A stretch of DNA of 64,000 nucleotides. It comes from an uncultured Candidatus Saccharibacteria bacterium. GTDB lineage: Bacteria; Patescibacteriota; Saccharimonadia; Saccharimonadales; Saccharimonadaceae. The notes under the pieces were generated by a model. That model did no database searches, was not told the origin of the DNA, and was given only the letters and a program-made list of their open reading frames with translations. The stretch covers positions 1 through 64,000 of the forward strand of contig CALHKG010000015.1 in assembly GCA_938033875.1 (NCBI GenBank), written 5' to 3'. Every line of letters starts with the position of its first letter. Positions within the stretch are counted from its first letter, which is position 1. Of the stretch, positions 8,702-19,300 are shown one piece after another. A program made the position numbers and the translations under genes.

Positions 8702-10585
8702 ATGAATGCCCAAAAAATACGTAGTAAATATCTTGAATTTTATAAAAAACAAGGTCACGCCGTCGTTGAGCGTGCGCCGTTGATTTTAACTAATGACCCG
8801 ACGACTTTATTTACGGGCGCCGGAATGCAGCCGATGATTCCGTACTTGCTTGGTGAGACGCATCCCGAAGGCAAGAGAATTGCCGATTCTCAAACGTGTT
8901 TGCGAGCGCAGGACATCGACGACATTGGCGACAATCGTCATACAACGTTTTTTGAGATGCTTGGAAACTGGAGTTTGGGCGACTATTTTAAGGAAGAGCA
9001 AATTGGCTGGATGTGGACGTTTTTGACTGAGGAAATTGGTCTTGATCCGCAGAGATTGTACGTAACGTGTTTTATTGGTGCGCCGGAATATAATATCGAT
9101 AAAGATGTTGAAGCGGCTAAATTGTGGCAGAAAAAGTTTGCAGAAAAGGGCATTGATGCAAAAATGGCGGATATCGGCAGCGAGGAGCAAGGTGCATCTC
9201 GCGGTATAAATTCGGGCGAAAGAATTTTCTTTTATGATGGTAGTAAAAACTGGTGGAGCCGTAATGGTGGTCCAGAAACTACTCCCGTTGGTGATCCGTG
9301 TGGTCCAGATAGTGAGATGTTCTATGAGTTTGATTTCATTGAGCATGATCCAAAATTTGGTGAAAATTGTCATCCAAACTGTGATTGTGGTCGATTTATG
9401 GAGATTGGCAATAACGTATTTATGGCATATAAAAAAGTTGCTGAGGGGCAATTTGAGCCACTCGATAAGCCAAATATTGACCATGGATCTGGACTTGAGC
9501 GAATTGCGGCTGCAGTAAATAATGATCCTGACGTCTTTAAGATTAGTTTGCTTTGGCCGATTATTGAAAAGCTGCAAGATCTGAGCGGCAAGGATTACGC
9601 TTCACATACCGAAAGTATGCGAGTGATTGCTGACCATTTGAGGGCTGCGACGTTTATGGCGGTTGATGGGTGTGTGCCAAGTAATAAAGAGCAGGGCTAT
9701 GTGATGCGTCGTTTGCTTCGTCGGGCAATTCGCTATAGCTTTGATTTGGGTATCGAGCAGAATTTCCTGCAAGAAGTTGTGCCGGCGATTGCTGATTTGT
9801 ATGAAGCTGATTTTCCAGAGGTGAAGAATAATCGCGACAATATAATTGCCGTCCTCGTTAAGGAGGAAAAAGCTTTTCGCCAGACTCTAAGAAAAGGTTT
9901 GCGACAAATGCAGCGCTACATTGACGATGGCTTGACTGGTGAAGAATTGTTTACTTTGTATGACACTTTCGGTTTTCCGGTGGAGCTCAGTACGGAAGAG
10001 GCGTATAAACAAGGAATTAAACTTTCGGACAATTGGCGCGAGGAATTTGCTAAGAAAATGAATGAGCAGCGACAGCGCTCTAAGACGGCTCGCAAGGGGC
10101 AATTTAGCGGTGGCTTAGAAGGTCATGACTCTATTCATCTGAAATATCACACGGCGACGCATTTGTTGGGTGCAGCGTTACGTAAGGTTTTGAATGCGCC
10201 AGATTTACAGCAGCACGGAAGCAATATTACCGCCGATCGATTGCGCTTTGATTTTAATCACGATAAATTGACGCCAGAAGAAAAACAGGCGGTCGAAGAT
10301 CAGGTTAATACTTGGATTGATGAAGATTTGCCAGTTAGTTTTGCTGTATATCCGACCGATGAGGCATTGAGCATGGGGGCAATTGGTGCATTCGGTGAGC
10401 GTTACGGTGATGAGGTTAAGGTCTATTCCATTGGCAAGGATGGCAACATTGTTAGCTTTGAGGTTTGCGGCGGCCCACACGTCGAACACACTGGAGTTTT
10501 GGCTGAAGATGGCAAGCGATTCAAAATCACCAAAGAAGAATCTAGTTCGGCTGGAATTCGTCGAATCAAGGCTGTTTTAAGATAG
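8702..10585 (+). CDS. alaS: alanyl-tRNA synthetase, short form
   Basis: Class II synthetase charging tRNA-Ala. The catalytic core (GAGMQPMIPYLLGETHP, FFEMLGNWSLGDYF), anticodon-region helices and the editing domain with the metal-binding HTATHLL and CGGPHVEHTG motifs are all present. At 627 residues it lacks the C-terminal C-Ala/oligomerisation domain of the roughly 875-residue E. coli enzyme, a shortening seen in other reduced genomes. An upstream GTG in frame at 8672 would place the start within the terminator hairpin; the ATG at 8702, 7 nt after TATAAT, is preferred. Confidence 0.96.
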   Translation: MNAQKIRSKYLEFYKKQGHAVVERAPLILTNDPTTLFTGAGMQPMIPYLLGETHPEGKRIADSQTCLRAQDIDDIGDNRHTTFFEMLGNWSLGDYFKEEQIGWMWTFLTEEIGLDPQRLYVTCFIGAPEYNIDKDVEAAKLWQKKFAEKGIDAKMADIGSEEQGASRGINSGERIFFYDGSKNWWSRNGGPETTPVGDPCGPDSEMFYEFDFIEHDPKFGENCHPNCDCGRFMEIGNNVFMAYKKVAEGQFEPLDKPNIDHGSGLERIAAAVNNDPDVFKISLLWPIIEKLQDLSGKDYASHTESMRVIADHLRAATFMAVDGCVPSNKEQGYVMRRLLRRAIRYSFDLGIEQNFLQEVVPAIADLYEADFPEVKNNRDNIIAVLVKEEKAFRQTLRKGLRQMQRYIDDGLTGEELFTLYDTFGFPVELSTEEAYKQGIKLSDNWREEFAKKMNEQRQRSKTARKGQFSGGLEGHDSIHLKYHTATHLLGAALRKVLNAPDLQQHGSNITADRLRFDFNHDKLTPEEKQAVEDQVNTWIDEDLPVSFAVYPTDEALSMGAIGAFGERYGDEVKVYSIGKDGNIVSFEVCGGPHVEHTGVLAEDGKRFKITKEESSSAGIRRIKAVLR

Positions 10586-10634
10586 ATAATTAACTGTTGC
10601 TCTAAAATCACAAGCGTTATATAATATTTCTTAT

Positions 10635-11897
10635 ATGGCATTGAAAGACATGTTGAAGAAGTCTGATAAAGATAGTCGCGAACTATTGGTTAGCTTGGAT
10701 ATTGGTACGGAAGTGGTTAAGGCGTTAATCGCTGAAGTTAAAGACGACGAGCTGAAGATTATTGGCGTTGGTCGAAAACAGCAGGAAATGGGCGATATGC
10801 ATAGCGGTGCGATTGCTGATATTGCTGGGGTTGTGGCGAATTGCGAAGAGGCTCTGTCTGAGGCTGAAGATCAAGCTGGCGTTCAGGGCAAGCGAGTCGT
10901 TATTGGCATCGCGGGCGAGTTAGTTAAGGGTGTTACGAATACTATTCGCTATCGCAGACCGCAGCCAAATAAGCCACTAGACATTGCTGAGATGGAGTTC
11001 ATCATTGAGAAAGTTCAGGAGCGAGCCCAGGGAAAAGCTAAGGCTCAAATTGCACTGGAAACTGGCAATGAAGATGTTGAGGTAAAATTGGTCAACTCGG
11101 CACTGGTGAGTATTCATATTGATGGCTATAAAGTTTCGAACCCGATTAGTTTCCAGGGGCGAGATGTGGCGGTGCAGATTTACACGGCGTTTGCTCCGAT
11201 GGTTCACATCGGTGCGTTGGAGAAGGTTGCGGACGAGCTTGCGCTGGATTTGGTGGCTGTGGCTGCCGAGCCATTTGCGGTGAGTAGAAGCGTTTTGGGA
11301 TCGGATACGGATAGCAATTTCACGGCAATTTTGGCGGACATTGGTGGTGGCACGACAGATATTGCAGTTGTTAATGACGGCGGAGTCGAAGGCACAAAAA
11401 TGTTTGGTATTGGTGGACGAAGTTTCACTAGGACTATTGCGGCTGACCTGGATTTAAGCTTCAAAGATGCAGAAAAGTTGAAGCTGAATATTGATAATGA
11501 GAATTTGAAGCCTAGCGTAAAGAAAAAAGTTGACGCGGCGATAGACAAGACTTTGGAAGTTTGGCTATCAGGTGTTGAATTGGCGCTGAGCGATTTTGAT
11601 AATGTCGATTATTTGCCGAATAGGATTTTACTGTGTGGCGGCGGATCGAGCTTGCAAAAAATTACTGAAGCTCTAAAAACTCGACGCTGGCCAGAAGATT
11701 TGCCTTTTACTAAGAAACCGGTAGTTCAATATATCAATCCAAGTGATATTACAGGAATAGTTGACGAAACCGGAGATATTAGCGATCACACATTCGTAAC
11801 TGCAATGGGCTTGTTGCGAGTTGGATATGATACAATTATCGGTAGTCAAGACGGTAATAGTTTAGTTGAAAAAGTAAATAGGTTGTTAAAGATTTAA
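10635..11897 (+). CDS. FtsA/PilM-like actin-family ATPase
   Basis: A 420-residue actin-fold protein. Phosphate-1 LLVSLDIGTEVVKALIAEV, phosphate-2 ILADIGGGTTDIAVV and the adenosine motif ILLCGGGSSLQKI are present, with an SHS2-like insertion at about 85-175. This pattern fits FtsA, the membrane tether of FtsZ, though PilM-type pilus ATPases share it. A short C-terminal tail (LVEKVNRLLKI) looks like an amphipathic membrane-targeting helix as in FtsA. TATAAT at 10620-10625 lies 9 nt before the ATG. The next gene begins one nt after the stop; no ftsZ follows in this window. Confidence 0.8.
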   Translation: MALKDMLKKSDKDSRELLVSLDIGTEVVKALIAEVKDDELKIIGVGRKQQEMGDMHSGAIADIAGVVANCEEALSEAEDQAGVQGKRVVIGIAGELVKGVTNTIRYRRPQPNKPLDIAEMEFIIEKVQERAQGKAKAQIALETGNEDVEVKLVNSALVSIHIDGYKVSNPISFQGRDVAVQIYTAFAPMVHIGALEKVADELALDLVAVAAEPFAVSRSVLGSDTDSNFTAILADIGGGTTDIAVVNDGGVEGTKMFGIGGRSFTRTIAADLDLSFKDAEKLKLNIDNENLKPSVKKKVDAAIDKTLEVWLSGVELALSDFDNVDYLPNRILLCGGGSSLQKITEALKTRRWPEDLPFTKKPVVQYINPSDITGIVDETGDISDHTFVTAMGLLRVGYDTIIGSQDGNSLVEKVNRLLKI

Positions 11898-11898
11898 A

Positions 11899-13530
11899 AT
11901 GAATAAAGACGTTATTTATATCGATGTAGAAGACGACATTACGACGATAATTAGTAAGATTAAGGCGTCGAAAGAGCGAATTATTGCGTTAGTTCCGCCT
12001 CGAAGAATTGGCGTTTTACAGAGTGCAGTCAATATTCGATTACTAGCTCGGGCGGCAACTTTGGCGGATAAGAGAATTGTATTAATCACGAATGATTCGG
12101 TTTTGGCTGGATTGGCGGCAACGGCGAAAATTCCTATTGCAAAAACGCTTCAGAGCAAGCCAGAAATTGCGGAGATTCCGGTTCTGAAAGTTGATGACGA
12201 CAATGATGTGATTGATGGCGGCAAGCTGGCAGTTGGAGATATGGCGGATTCCGCGAAAAGATCAAAGAAATCTGATGAAGATTCTGTTGTAGATAATGCT
12301 ATAGCTGACGCAAACAAGAAGGAATCTAAGGGATTAGACTCTCTGAAAAAGATGGTTAAAAAACCGAAAGTCCCTGATTTTAATACATTTCGTAAAAAGC
12401 TCTTATTGGTAGGCGGCGGAGCCTTGCTTTTGATCGTATTTTTGGTTTGGGCAATTTGGTTTGCTCCACATGCCACGGTCATTATTTCAGCAAAGACTAC
12501 TAGTATGACAGTCAGTGATACCGTCAGCTTGAATGAAACAGCCACTACAAGCGCGAAATCTAATGTCATTAAGTCTGTGAAAAAGGAGCTGGCTAAAGAG
12601 GTTAGTGTTGAATTTTCTGCTACGGGCAAGAAGAATGTCGGAGAAAAAGCTACCGGAGTGGTTGTCTTCAGTAATTCGTCGTCAAGTAGTGTGACTATTT
12701 CAGCTGGTACAATTTTGAAAAATAGCGGACTATCTTATACTTTGAATTCTTCTGTGACTGTTCCAGGGGCTACGTTGGGTTGGAACTGTCCAGGATATAA
12801 GTGTCCGGGATCTGCTTCTGGGGCTATTACTGCTAGTGAGGGCGGGGCTCAGTATAATGCGGCAACTGGTAGTATGAGTATTTCGGTTGATGATATTTCT
12901 GCGTCGCTACGGTCTGCTACTAGTGGCGGCACCGATAAAACTGCAACGGTTGTGACGGCTAGTGATATAGAATCGGCAAAAAGCAAGCTGAGCGAAAAGA
13001 AGATTGATGGATTAAAAGAGCAGTTGTTGTCGTCATTCGGCGATTCGGCAACGGTTATAACGGAAAGCTACGTTGAAAATCGATTAGACCCTAACTCAAG
13101 TGTAGCGGTAGACGGCGAAGCGACTGGAGCTGTAACTCTGAAATCGACAATTACCGCCAGCGCGTTGGCTATTGATAAGAATGAGTTAAAAAACTTCGTG
13201 GAAGCAAAACTTAAAGAGGAAATTTCCGGTAAGAAGTCGCAGAGAATTTATGACAATGGAGTAAGCAAGGTTGCGTTCTCACAATTTTCTAGAGCGCATA
13301 ATACGCAGACTGTGCGCTTAACTACGAATGGCAAGGTTGGTCCAGATATTAAAGAAGCGAACGTAAAGGATCAAGCCAAAGGTAAGAGTTACGGAGAGGT
13401 TCAGTCTGCCATTGAATCTATTGAAGGCGTTGAAGATGTTGATGTTAAATTCTCGCCATTCTGGGTTAAATCTGTTCCAAAAGATATCAATAAGATTAAT
13501 GTCGAATTTAAGATAAAAGATGTCAAGTAA
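11899..13530 (+). CDS. membrane-anchored protein with baseplate-J-like region
   Basis: A 543-residue bitopic protein. The cytoplasmic N-terminal 170 residues carry a Rossmann-like stretch and a charged Lys/Asp linker; a transmembrane helix lies at about 173-193 (LLLVGGGALLLIVFLVWAIW); the remainder is outside, rich in Ser/Thr/Val beta structure. The exterior segment with KATGVVVFSNSSSSSVTISAGT resembles the baseplate J/gp47 domain seen in unknown membrane proteins of this phylum. Two cysteines (NCPGYKCPG) may form an external disulfide. It is co-transcribed with the FtsA-like gene (1-nt gap) and overlaps ruvX by 11 nt. A division- or envelope-related role is inference only. Confidence 0.7.
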   Translation: MNKDVIYIDVEDDITTIISKIKASKERIIALVPPRRIGVLQSAVNIRLLARAATLADKRIVLITNDSVLAGLAATAKIPIAKTLQSKPEIAEIPVLKVDDDNDVIDGGKLAVGDMADSAKRSKKSDEDSVVDNAIADANKKESKGLDSLKKMVKKPKVPDFNTFRKKLLLVGGGALLLIVFLVWAIWFAPHATVIISAKTTSMTVSDTVSLNETATTSAKSNVIKSVKKELAKEVSVEFSATGKKNVGEKATGVVVFSNSSSSSVTISAGTILKNSGLSYTLNSSVTVPGATLGWNCPGYKCPGSASGAITASEGGAQYNAATGSMSISVDDISASLRSATSGGTDKTATVVTASDIESAKSKLSEKKIDGLKEQLLSSFGDSATVITESYVENRLDPNSSVAVDGEATGAVTLKSTITASALAIDKNELKNFVEAKLKEEISGKKSQRIYDNGVSKVAFSQFSRAHNTQTVRLTTNGKVGPDIKEANVKDQAKGKSYGEVQSAIESIEGVEDVDVKFSPFWVKSVPKDINKINVEFKIKDVK

Positions 13531-13933
13531 AAACTTTTTAGCGCTGGATGTTGGATCGCGGCGAATTGGTTTGGCTATGGCGGATTCGCAAGTGAAGATC
13601 GCCGTGCCGTTCGGTTGGTTGGAGAATAATGAAAATATTGTCCAGGAAATAATAGAGCTAGTATTGAGGCACGACATCGATACGATCGTAGTGGGCTATC
13701 CACGAAATCAATCTGGTGAACCAACGAAGCAGACGGAATTTGTGGAAGAATTTGTTAAGCAATTTGAAGACATTGAGCTTGATACAGAGATTGTTTTTCA
13801 GGACGAATCTTTAACAAGTGTGCAGGCCGAGCAGAGATTGGGGAATAAAATTAAAGATAAGGGCGAGATTGATGCGGAGGCTGCTAGCATAATTTTGCAG
13901 GATTTTTTGGAGGAGAATTATGAAAATTCGTAA
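13520..13933 (+). CDS. ruvX: YqgF/RuvX putative Holliday-junction resolvase / pre-16S rRNA nuclease
   Basis: A 137-residue RNase H-fold nuclease. The YqgF signature acidic residues are seen in LALDVGSRRIGLAMAD, VVGYPRNQSGEPTKQT, FQDESLTSVQAEQRL and the C-terminal IDAEAASIILQDFL. E. coli YqgF matures the 5' end of 16S rRNA; a resolvase role has also been proposed. It overlaps the previous gene by 11 nt and mltG by 14 nt, so translation is probably coupled. ruvX next to mltG is common in Gram-positive and CPR genomes. Confidence 0.92.
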   Translation: MSSKNFLALDVGSRRIGLAMADSQVKIAVPFGWLENNENIVQEIIELVLRHDIDTIVVGYPRNQSGEPTKQTEFVEEFVKQFEDIELDTEIVFQDESLTSVQAEQRLGNKIKDKGEIDAEAASIILQDFLEENYENS

Positions 13934-14996
13934 ACGACGTATTTGGCTATTAGTGTTGTCAATAGTTGTGGCTATCGCTGGAATTGGCGCTCTTGGGGTA
14001 ACGGTGTGGTACAAGCAGATGCTTTCTCCTGTCGACGTAAATAGTCAGCAAACCTTCAGAATTAATATTAAAGAAGGTATGGGGTCTAGTAATATTGCCA
14101 AAACTTTAGAGGATAATAAAATTATCAAAAACTCTTTAGCGTTTTCTATTTACACAAGGCTTCATAATTCGGCAAGCAAATTCAAGGCTGGCGTTTATTC
14201 TGTAAAAGCATCCCAATCTGTCGATGAGATAATTAATCATTTGACCAGCGGTAAAACTGATGAGATTGCTATAACATTTTATCCTGGATCGACTTTGAAT
14301 AAAAAAATGAAGAATTCTGACGGTAGAGAAGTTGAATCCGTGTTGCTTAAGGCGGGATTCTCGGACGATCAGATAAAAAAGGCATTTGCCGCTAAGTATG
14401 ACAGTCTAGTTTTTGCGGGTAGACCGGAAAATGCTGGTCTTGAAGGGTATATTTACGGTGAAACATTTTATATTTCCCCAGACGAAACTACAGAACAGGT
14501 TTTGCAGCGCTCAATTGATCATCTGGAGAAAATTGTTAAGAAATATAATCTGGAGGAGAAATTTAAAGCTCGTGGGCTGACCTTATATCAAGGGATAACA
14601 CTAGCGTCGATTATTCAGCGCGAATCGATTGGCTGCGGGTCTGGTGTGGAAACTTGCGAGGATCAGCGTAAGATTGCTAGCGTATTTTACAATCGCCTGA
14701 AAGCTAATATGCCGTTGGGCTCTGATGTAACATATCAGTATATTGCTGACAAAACAGGGGTAGAGCGCTCACCGAACCTTAAATCGCCATATAATACACG
14801 CATTCAAAAAGGCTTAACTCCTGGACCAATCGCTTCGCCTAGTTTGAGTGCATTGAATGCCGCTGCTGACCCGATAAACTCTGATTATCTATATTTTCTG
14901 AGCGGCGACGATGATATTACGTATTTTGCAAAAACCAACGAAGAGCATGAGGCTAATATCAAGGCTCACTGTCAAAAGAAGTGTCAGATTTCTTGA
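13920..14996 (+). CDS. mltG: endolytic peptidoglycan transglycosylase MltG
   Basis: A 358-residue YceG/MltG family protein that cuts nascent glycan strands at the membrane. It has one N-terminal transmembrane helix (about 7-29), a LysM-like subdomain and the catalytic region with ASIIQRES (catalytic Glu), FYNRLKANMPLGSDVTYQY and SPYNTRIQKGLTPGPIASP. The C-terminal YFLSGDDDITYFAKTNEEH matches the family end. GGAGGAG lies 5 nt before the ATG. An extra pair of cysteines (GCGSGVETC) follows the catalytic Glu. Last gene of the ftsA-like/ruvX run. Confidence 0.95.
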   Translation: MKIRKRRIWLLVLSIVVAIAGIGALGVTVWYKQMLSPVDVNSQQTFRINIKEGMGSSNIAKTLEDNKIIKNSLAFSIYTRLHNSASKFKAGVYSVKASQSVDEIINHLTSGKTDEIAITFYPGSTLNKKMKNSDGREVESVLLKAGFSDDQIKKAFAAKYDSLVFAGRPENAGLEGYIYGETFYISPDETTEQVLQRSIDHLEKIVKKYNLEEKFKARGLTLYQGITLASIIQRESIGCGSGVETCEDQRKIASVFYNRLKANMPLGSDVTYQYIADKTGVERSPNLKSPYNTRIQKGLTPGPIASPSLSALNAAADPINSDYLYFLSGDDDITYFAKTNEEHEANIKAHCQKKCQIS

Positions 14997-15020
14997 CAAA
15001 AACGCATTTTATAAAATTTA

Positions 15021-15049
15021 TTGACTTTATTGTCAATGTTGTGTAAAAT
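15021..15049 (+). promoter_or_regulatory. strong sigma-70-type promoter upstream of the wall hydrolase
   Basis: TTGACT (15021-15026), 17-nt spacer, TAAAAT (15044-15049). It predicts a start near 15056 and a leader of about 130 nt before the LysM-CHAP gene. Confidence 0.8.
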
Positions 15050-15099
15050 AGATGTTAGATCATTTGTCTAATTTATCAAACAGAGGTGAATTGCGATAA

Positions 15100-15150
15100 A
15101 TGACCTGCCAAAATTGTCGCTACGGATATAGCAAAACTAATGTAGAATAA
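15100..15150 (+). CDS. possible leader peptide (16 codons, CxxC)
   Basis: A 16-codon ORF inside the long 5' leader of the LysM-CHAP gene: ATG preceded by AGAGGTG 11 nt away, encoding MTCQNCRYGYSKTNVE and then TAA. It contains a CxxC pair. It may be a regulatory uORF or simply chance; there is no homologue evidence here. Confidence 0.3.
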   Translation: MTCQNCRYGYSKTNVE

Positions 15151-15186
15151 TAATAATCAATTAGGTCGACAACATATCCTGTTCTA

Positions 15187-16374
15187 TTGCGAGAAGAAAG
15201 ACAATTTGGTAGAGGCGCTAGTGGTAACATTGGCGCAAGGAGAACGATTATTCGTAACCATTTTACATCTCTTCGGAGTAAAAAACGTAGACTGCAATCA
15301 TTTGCAATCTACGGTGGAATATTTTTATTGACTATATCATTTTTGGTCTACGGTAATAGTGGTAGTAATGTATCCGCTGAAAGATCAAAAACTTTGGCAT
15401 CATCTGAAACTACTGGTGTTTCATCGGTATCTAAGTCTGCTAAATCTAAAACAGCTTCAGTAGATGAATTAGCAGCAGCTAATGCTGTAACTAACTTGGC
15501 GGAAACGGCGGAATTGCCTTCGGCTGGTGACTTGCGCGAGTCTGAAACTTCACTAACAATTAAGAAGAATCTTTCTCAGAATGATGCAGAAGTTATAACA
15601 AAACCTGACATTGTTAAGCCAGACACTTCGGCGGCGCGTGGCATTTCATCTTACGTAACCAAAGAGGGTGACACAATGGAGTCTATTGCTAAGAAGTTTA
15701 AGATTTCATCTCAGACGCTTCGTTGGGCTAATAATACAACTTCAGACGCTGTAGAGCCGAATAAGACTCTAGTTGTGCCTCTTGTTGACGGTGTTATCTA
15801 TACTGTTAAAGACGGTGATACTGCCCAATCTCTGGCGGAAAAGTATAAAACGAGCGCTGAGCGTGTTGTTCTATATAATGATATCGATGACGGCGCAAAG
15901 CTGTCTACTGGTTCTAGGATTGTGTTGCCTGGAGGTGAGCTTCCAGAAAATGAGCGACCTGGTTATGTCGCTCCGCGAAGTAGGTCGTACGGAAATCAAT
16001 ACTCTTCGGCATCCTCTACTACTACGAGTGCGAGTCGAAGTTGGTTGACTGCTTCTGTCGGTAATCGTTATGCCGCCGGTAACTGTACATGGTACGCATA
16101 CGAGCGTCGTTTGCAGCTTGGCCGTCCAATTGGTAGCTTCTGGGGTAATGCTAATACTTGGGCCACAAGTGCTCGTGCTGCTGGATTTGTAGTTAATAAT
16201 ACGCCGGCACCTGGTGCAATATTCCAGACGACTGCCGGATATTATGGTCACGTTGGTATTGTCGAGCGAGTTGAAAACGGTGTGGTTTACGTTAGTGACA
16301 TGAACTACGCAGGTTATGGAATCATTACTCACCGTACACTCAACGGTGCAGGCGGTTATCTATATATCCACTAG
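15187..16374 (+). CDS. secreted LysM-LysM-CHAP peptidoglycan hydrolase
   Basis: A 395-residue envelope enzyme. A basic N-terminal segment precedes a transmembrane/signal helix at about 38-57. Two LysM repeats follow at about 155-198 (YVTKEGDTMESIAKKF) and 205-250 (YTVKDGDTAQSLAEKY), then a C-terminal CHAP domain from about 290. The CHAP catalytic Cys is in AAGNCTWYAY (about C300) and the His in YYGHVGIVE (about H355). Expected activity is amidase or endopeptidase on peptidoglycan, on its own wall or that of its host. The start is a TTG with no clear Shine-Dalgarno; an ATT at 15160 is the only other in-frame candidate after the upstream stop. Confidence 0.9.
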   Translation: MREERQFGRGASGNIGARRTIIRNHFTSLRSKKRRLQSFAIYGGIFLLTISFLVYGNSGSNVSAERSKTLASSETTGVSSVSKSAKSKTASVDELAAANAVTNLAETAELPSAGDLRESETSLTIKKNLSQNDAEVITKPDIVKPDTSAARGISSYVTKEGDTMESIAKKFKISSQTLRWANNTTSDAVEPNKTLVVPLVDGVIYTVKDGDTAQSLAEKYKTSAERVVLYNDIDDGAKLSTGSRIVLPGGELPENERPGYVAPRSRSYGNQYSSASSTTTSASRSWLTASVGNRYAAGNCTWYAYERRLQLGRPIGSFWGNANTWATSARAAGFVVNNTPAPGAIFQTTAGYYGHVGIVERVENGVVYVSDMNYAGYGIITHRTLNGAGGYLYIH

Positions 16375-16380
16375 AATTAG

Positions 16381-17757
<1,377 letters not shown>

Positions 17758-17792
17758 ATTTTTAATTGCGCAAATTAGCGTGAGCTTGATGA

Positions 17793-17798
17793 TATAAT
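17793..17798 (+). promoter_or_regulatory. sbcB -10 box, leaderless type
   Basis: Perfect TATAAT ending 6 nt before the ATG at 17805; no Shine-Dalgarno. Confidence 0.75.
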
Positions 17799-17804
17799 AT
17801 AAAT

Positions 17805-19223
17805 ATGGCGCAAACATTTTTCTTCTACGATCTTGAAACTAGTGGTCTTAATCCCAGGCAAGATCGAATTATGCAATTTGCCGGTCAGCGAACCGATATG
17901 GATTTGCAGCCGATTGGTGAACCGTATAATATTCTCGTGACGCTAAATGACGATACGCTGCCGAGTCCTGATGCGTTGATGGTGACGGGCATAACGCCGC
18001 AAAAAACTGTCGAAGAGGGTTATACTGAGGCTCAATTTGCGCGTATGTTAAGTGAGGAAATATTTACGACTGATACGATTGCTGTTGGATTTAATAATAT
18101 CCGTTTTGACGACGAGTTTATTCGTCATTTGTTCTGGCGGAATTTTTACGATCCATATGAGTGGACTTGGAAAGATGGTCGATCCAGGTGGGATTTGTTG
18201 GATGTGGTACGCTTAACCAGGGCGCTTCGACCTGAGGGAATTGAGTGGCCAATTGACGATAAAGGTGAACCGAGCAACCGCCTGGAGCTCATCACAAAAG
18301 CTAACGGAATAGAACATGAAAACGCCCATGATGCGTTGGCAGACGTGACGGCGTTGATTGCTGTGACTAAATTGATTAAGCAGAATCAGCCGCAAATGTA
18401 CGACTATTTGCTGAAAATGCGCGATAAGAAATTGGTTCAGAAACTGGTGAATGTCGATGATAAAAAACCTTTTGTTTATGCGAGCGGTCGTTATGATAAA
18501 GAATTCGCCAAAACGACTGTGGCTTTTCCGCTAACCACGAGCCGAAATGGTGGCGTGATTGTTTATGATTTGCGTTATGATCCGACGCCGTTTGTTGATT
18601 TGAGTGTTGAGGAATTGTCGGCTAAGATATTTGCAACATGGGAAGAAAGGCAAGCTGAAGATTTCGTTAAATTGCCAGTTAAGGAATTGCAATATAATCG
18701 CTGCCCGGCAGTTTCGCCACTTGGTGTGTTGACTCAGGGCGATGGTTGGAAGAAGATTTCTCTGGATGCGGAAACTGTACAGAAGCACCAAGATATTTTA
18801 CTTTCTCATCCAGATTTTGCCGAAAGGCTGCGTAGTATATTTGAAAATAAGCCAGAGTTTAAGAAAATGACCGATCCAGAAGCGCAACTGTATGACGGGT
18901 TTTTGGATAATAGCGATCGAGTTCGCGTTGAAGCTGTGCGTAATGCTGACAATCGCGAATTGGCTGATTTTCATCCGGATTTTCAGGATGAGCGATTGTC
19001 TCCACTATTGTTACATTATAAAGCGCGAAGTTTTTCTAATTTGCTTAGTGAAGATGAGTTGCGACAATGGGAAGAGTGGCGAACTGGGCATTTACAGGCG
19101 CAAATGCCGCAATTTATGAAATCTTTGCAACGATTGGCGCCTAGTGCGACTGACGAACAGCAGTTTATTTTGCAAGAATTGCAATTATGGCTGGAGTCGG
19201 TTTTACCTCCCGTTGACTCCTGA
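17805..19223 (+). CDS. sbcB: exodeoxyribonuclease I
   Basis: A 472-residue DEDDh 3'-5' single-strand DNA exonuclease. ExoI is DYDLETSG-like here (FFYDLETSGLNP, residues 5-16), ExoII NNIRFDDEFIRHLFWRN and ExoIII HENAHDALADVTAL follow; the SH3-like and C-terminal helical domains of ExoI are recognisable (WTWKDGRSRWDLLDVVR). Same overall length as E. coli SbcB. ExoI is largely a proteobacterial protein, so its presence in this lineage may reflect old transfer. Leaderless start. Confidence 0.93.
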   Translation: MAQTFFFYDLETSGLNPRQDRIMQFAGQRTDMDLQPIGEPYNILVTLNDDTLPSPDALMVTGITPQKTVEEGYTEAQFARMLSEEIFTTDTIAVGFNNIRFDDEFIRHLFWRNFYDPYEWTWKDGRSRWDLLDVVRLTRALRPEGIEWPIDDKGEPSNRLELITKANGIEHENAHDALADVTALIAVTKLIKQNQPQMYDYLLKMRDKKLVQKLVNVDDKKPFVYASGRYDKEFAKTTVAFPLTTSRNGGVIVYDLRYDPTPFVDLSVEELSAKIFATWEERQAEDFVKLPVKELQYNRCPAVSPLGVLTQGDGWKKISLDAETVQKHQDILLSHPDFAERLRSIFENKPEFKKMTDPEAQLYDGFLDNSDRVRVEAVRNADNRELADFHPDFQDERLSPLLLHYKARSFSNLLSEDELRQWEEWRTGHLQAQMPQFMKSLQRLAPSATDEQQFILQELQLWLESVLPPVDS

Positions 19224-19284
19224 AATGCGGTTATGTTAAAATTGAAGCAATTAGATAAAAAGTGGAATATTAATTAGGTAATTT

Positions 19285-19291
19285 AAGGAGG
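19285..19291 (+). promoter_or_regulatory. Shine-Dalgarno deciding the start at 19301
   Basis: AAGGAGG nine nt before ATG 19301. The in-frame GTG at 19292 touches this site, so the ATG is the likely start. Confidence 0.8.
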
Positions 19292-19300
19292 GTGGCTCTG

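Noticed and set aside
8807..9577. 256-codon minus-strand frame within alaS
   Set aside because: Antisense to conserved AlaS motifs; composition (many Ile, Thr, Asn) typical of a shadow frame.
15050..15186. c-di-AMP (ydaO) riboswitch upstream of the wall hydrolase
   Set aside because: Such switches often precede wall hydrolases, but the conserved ydaO core sequences are not visible here.
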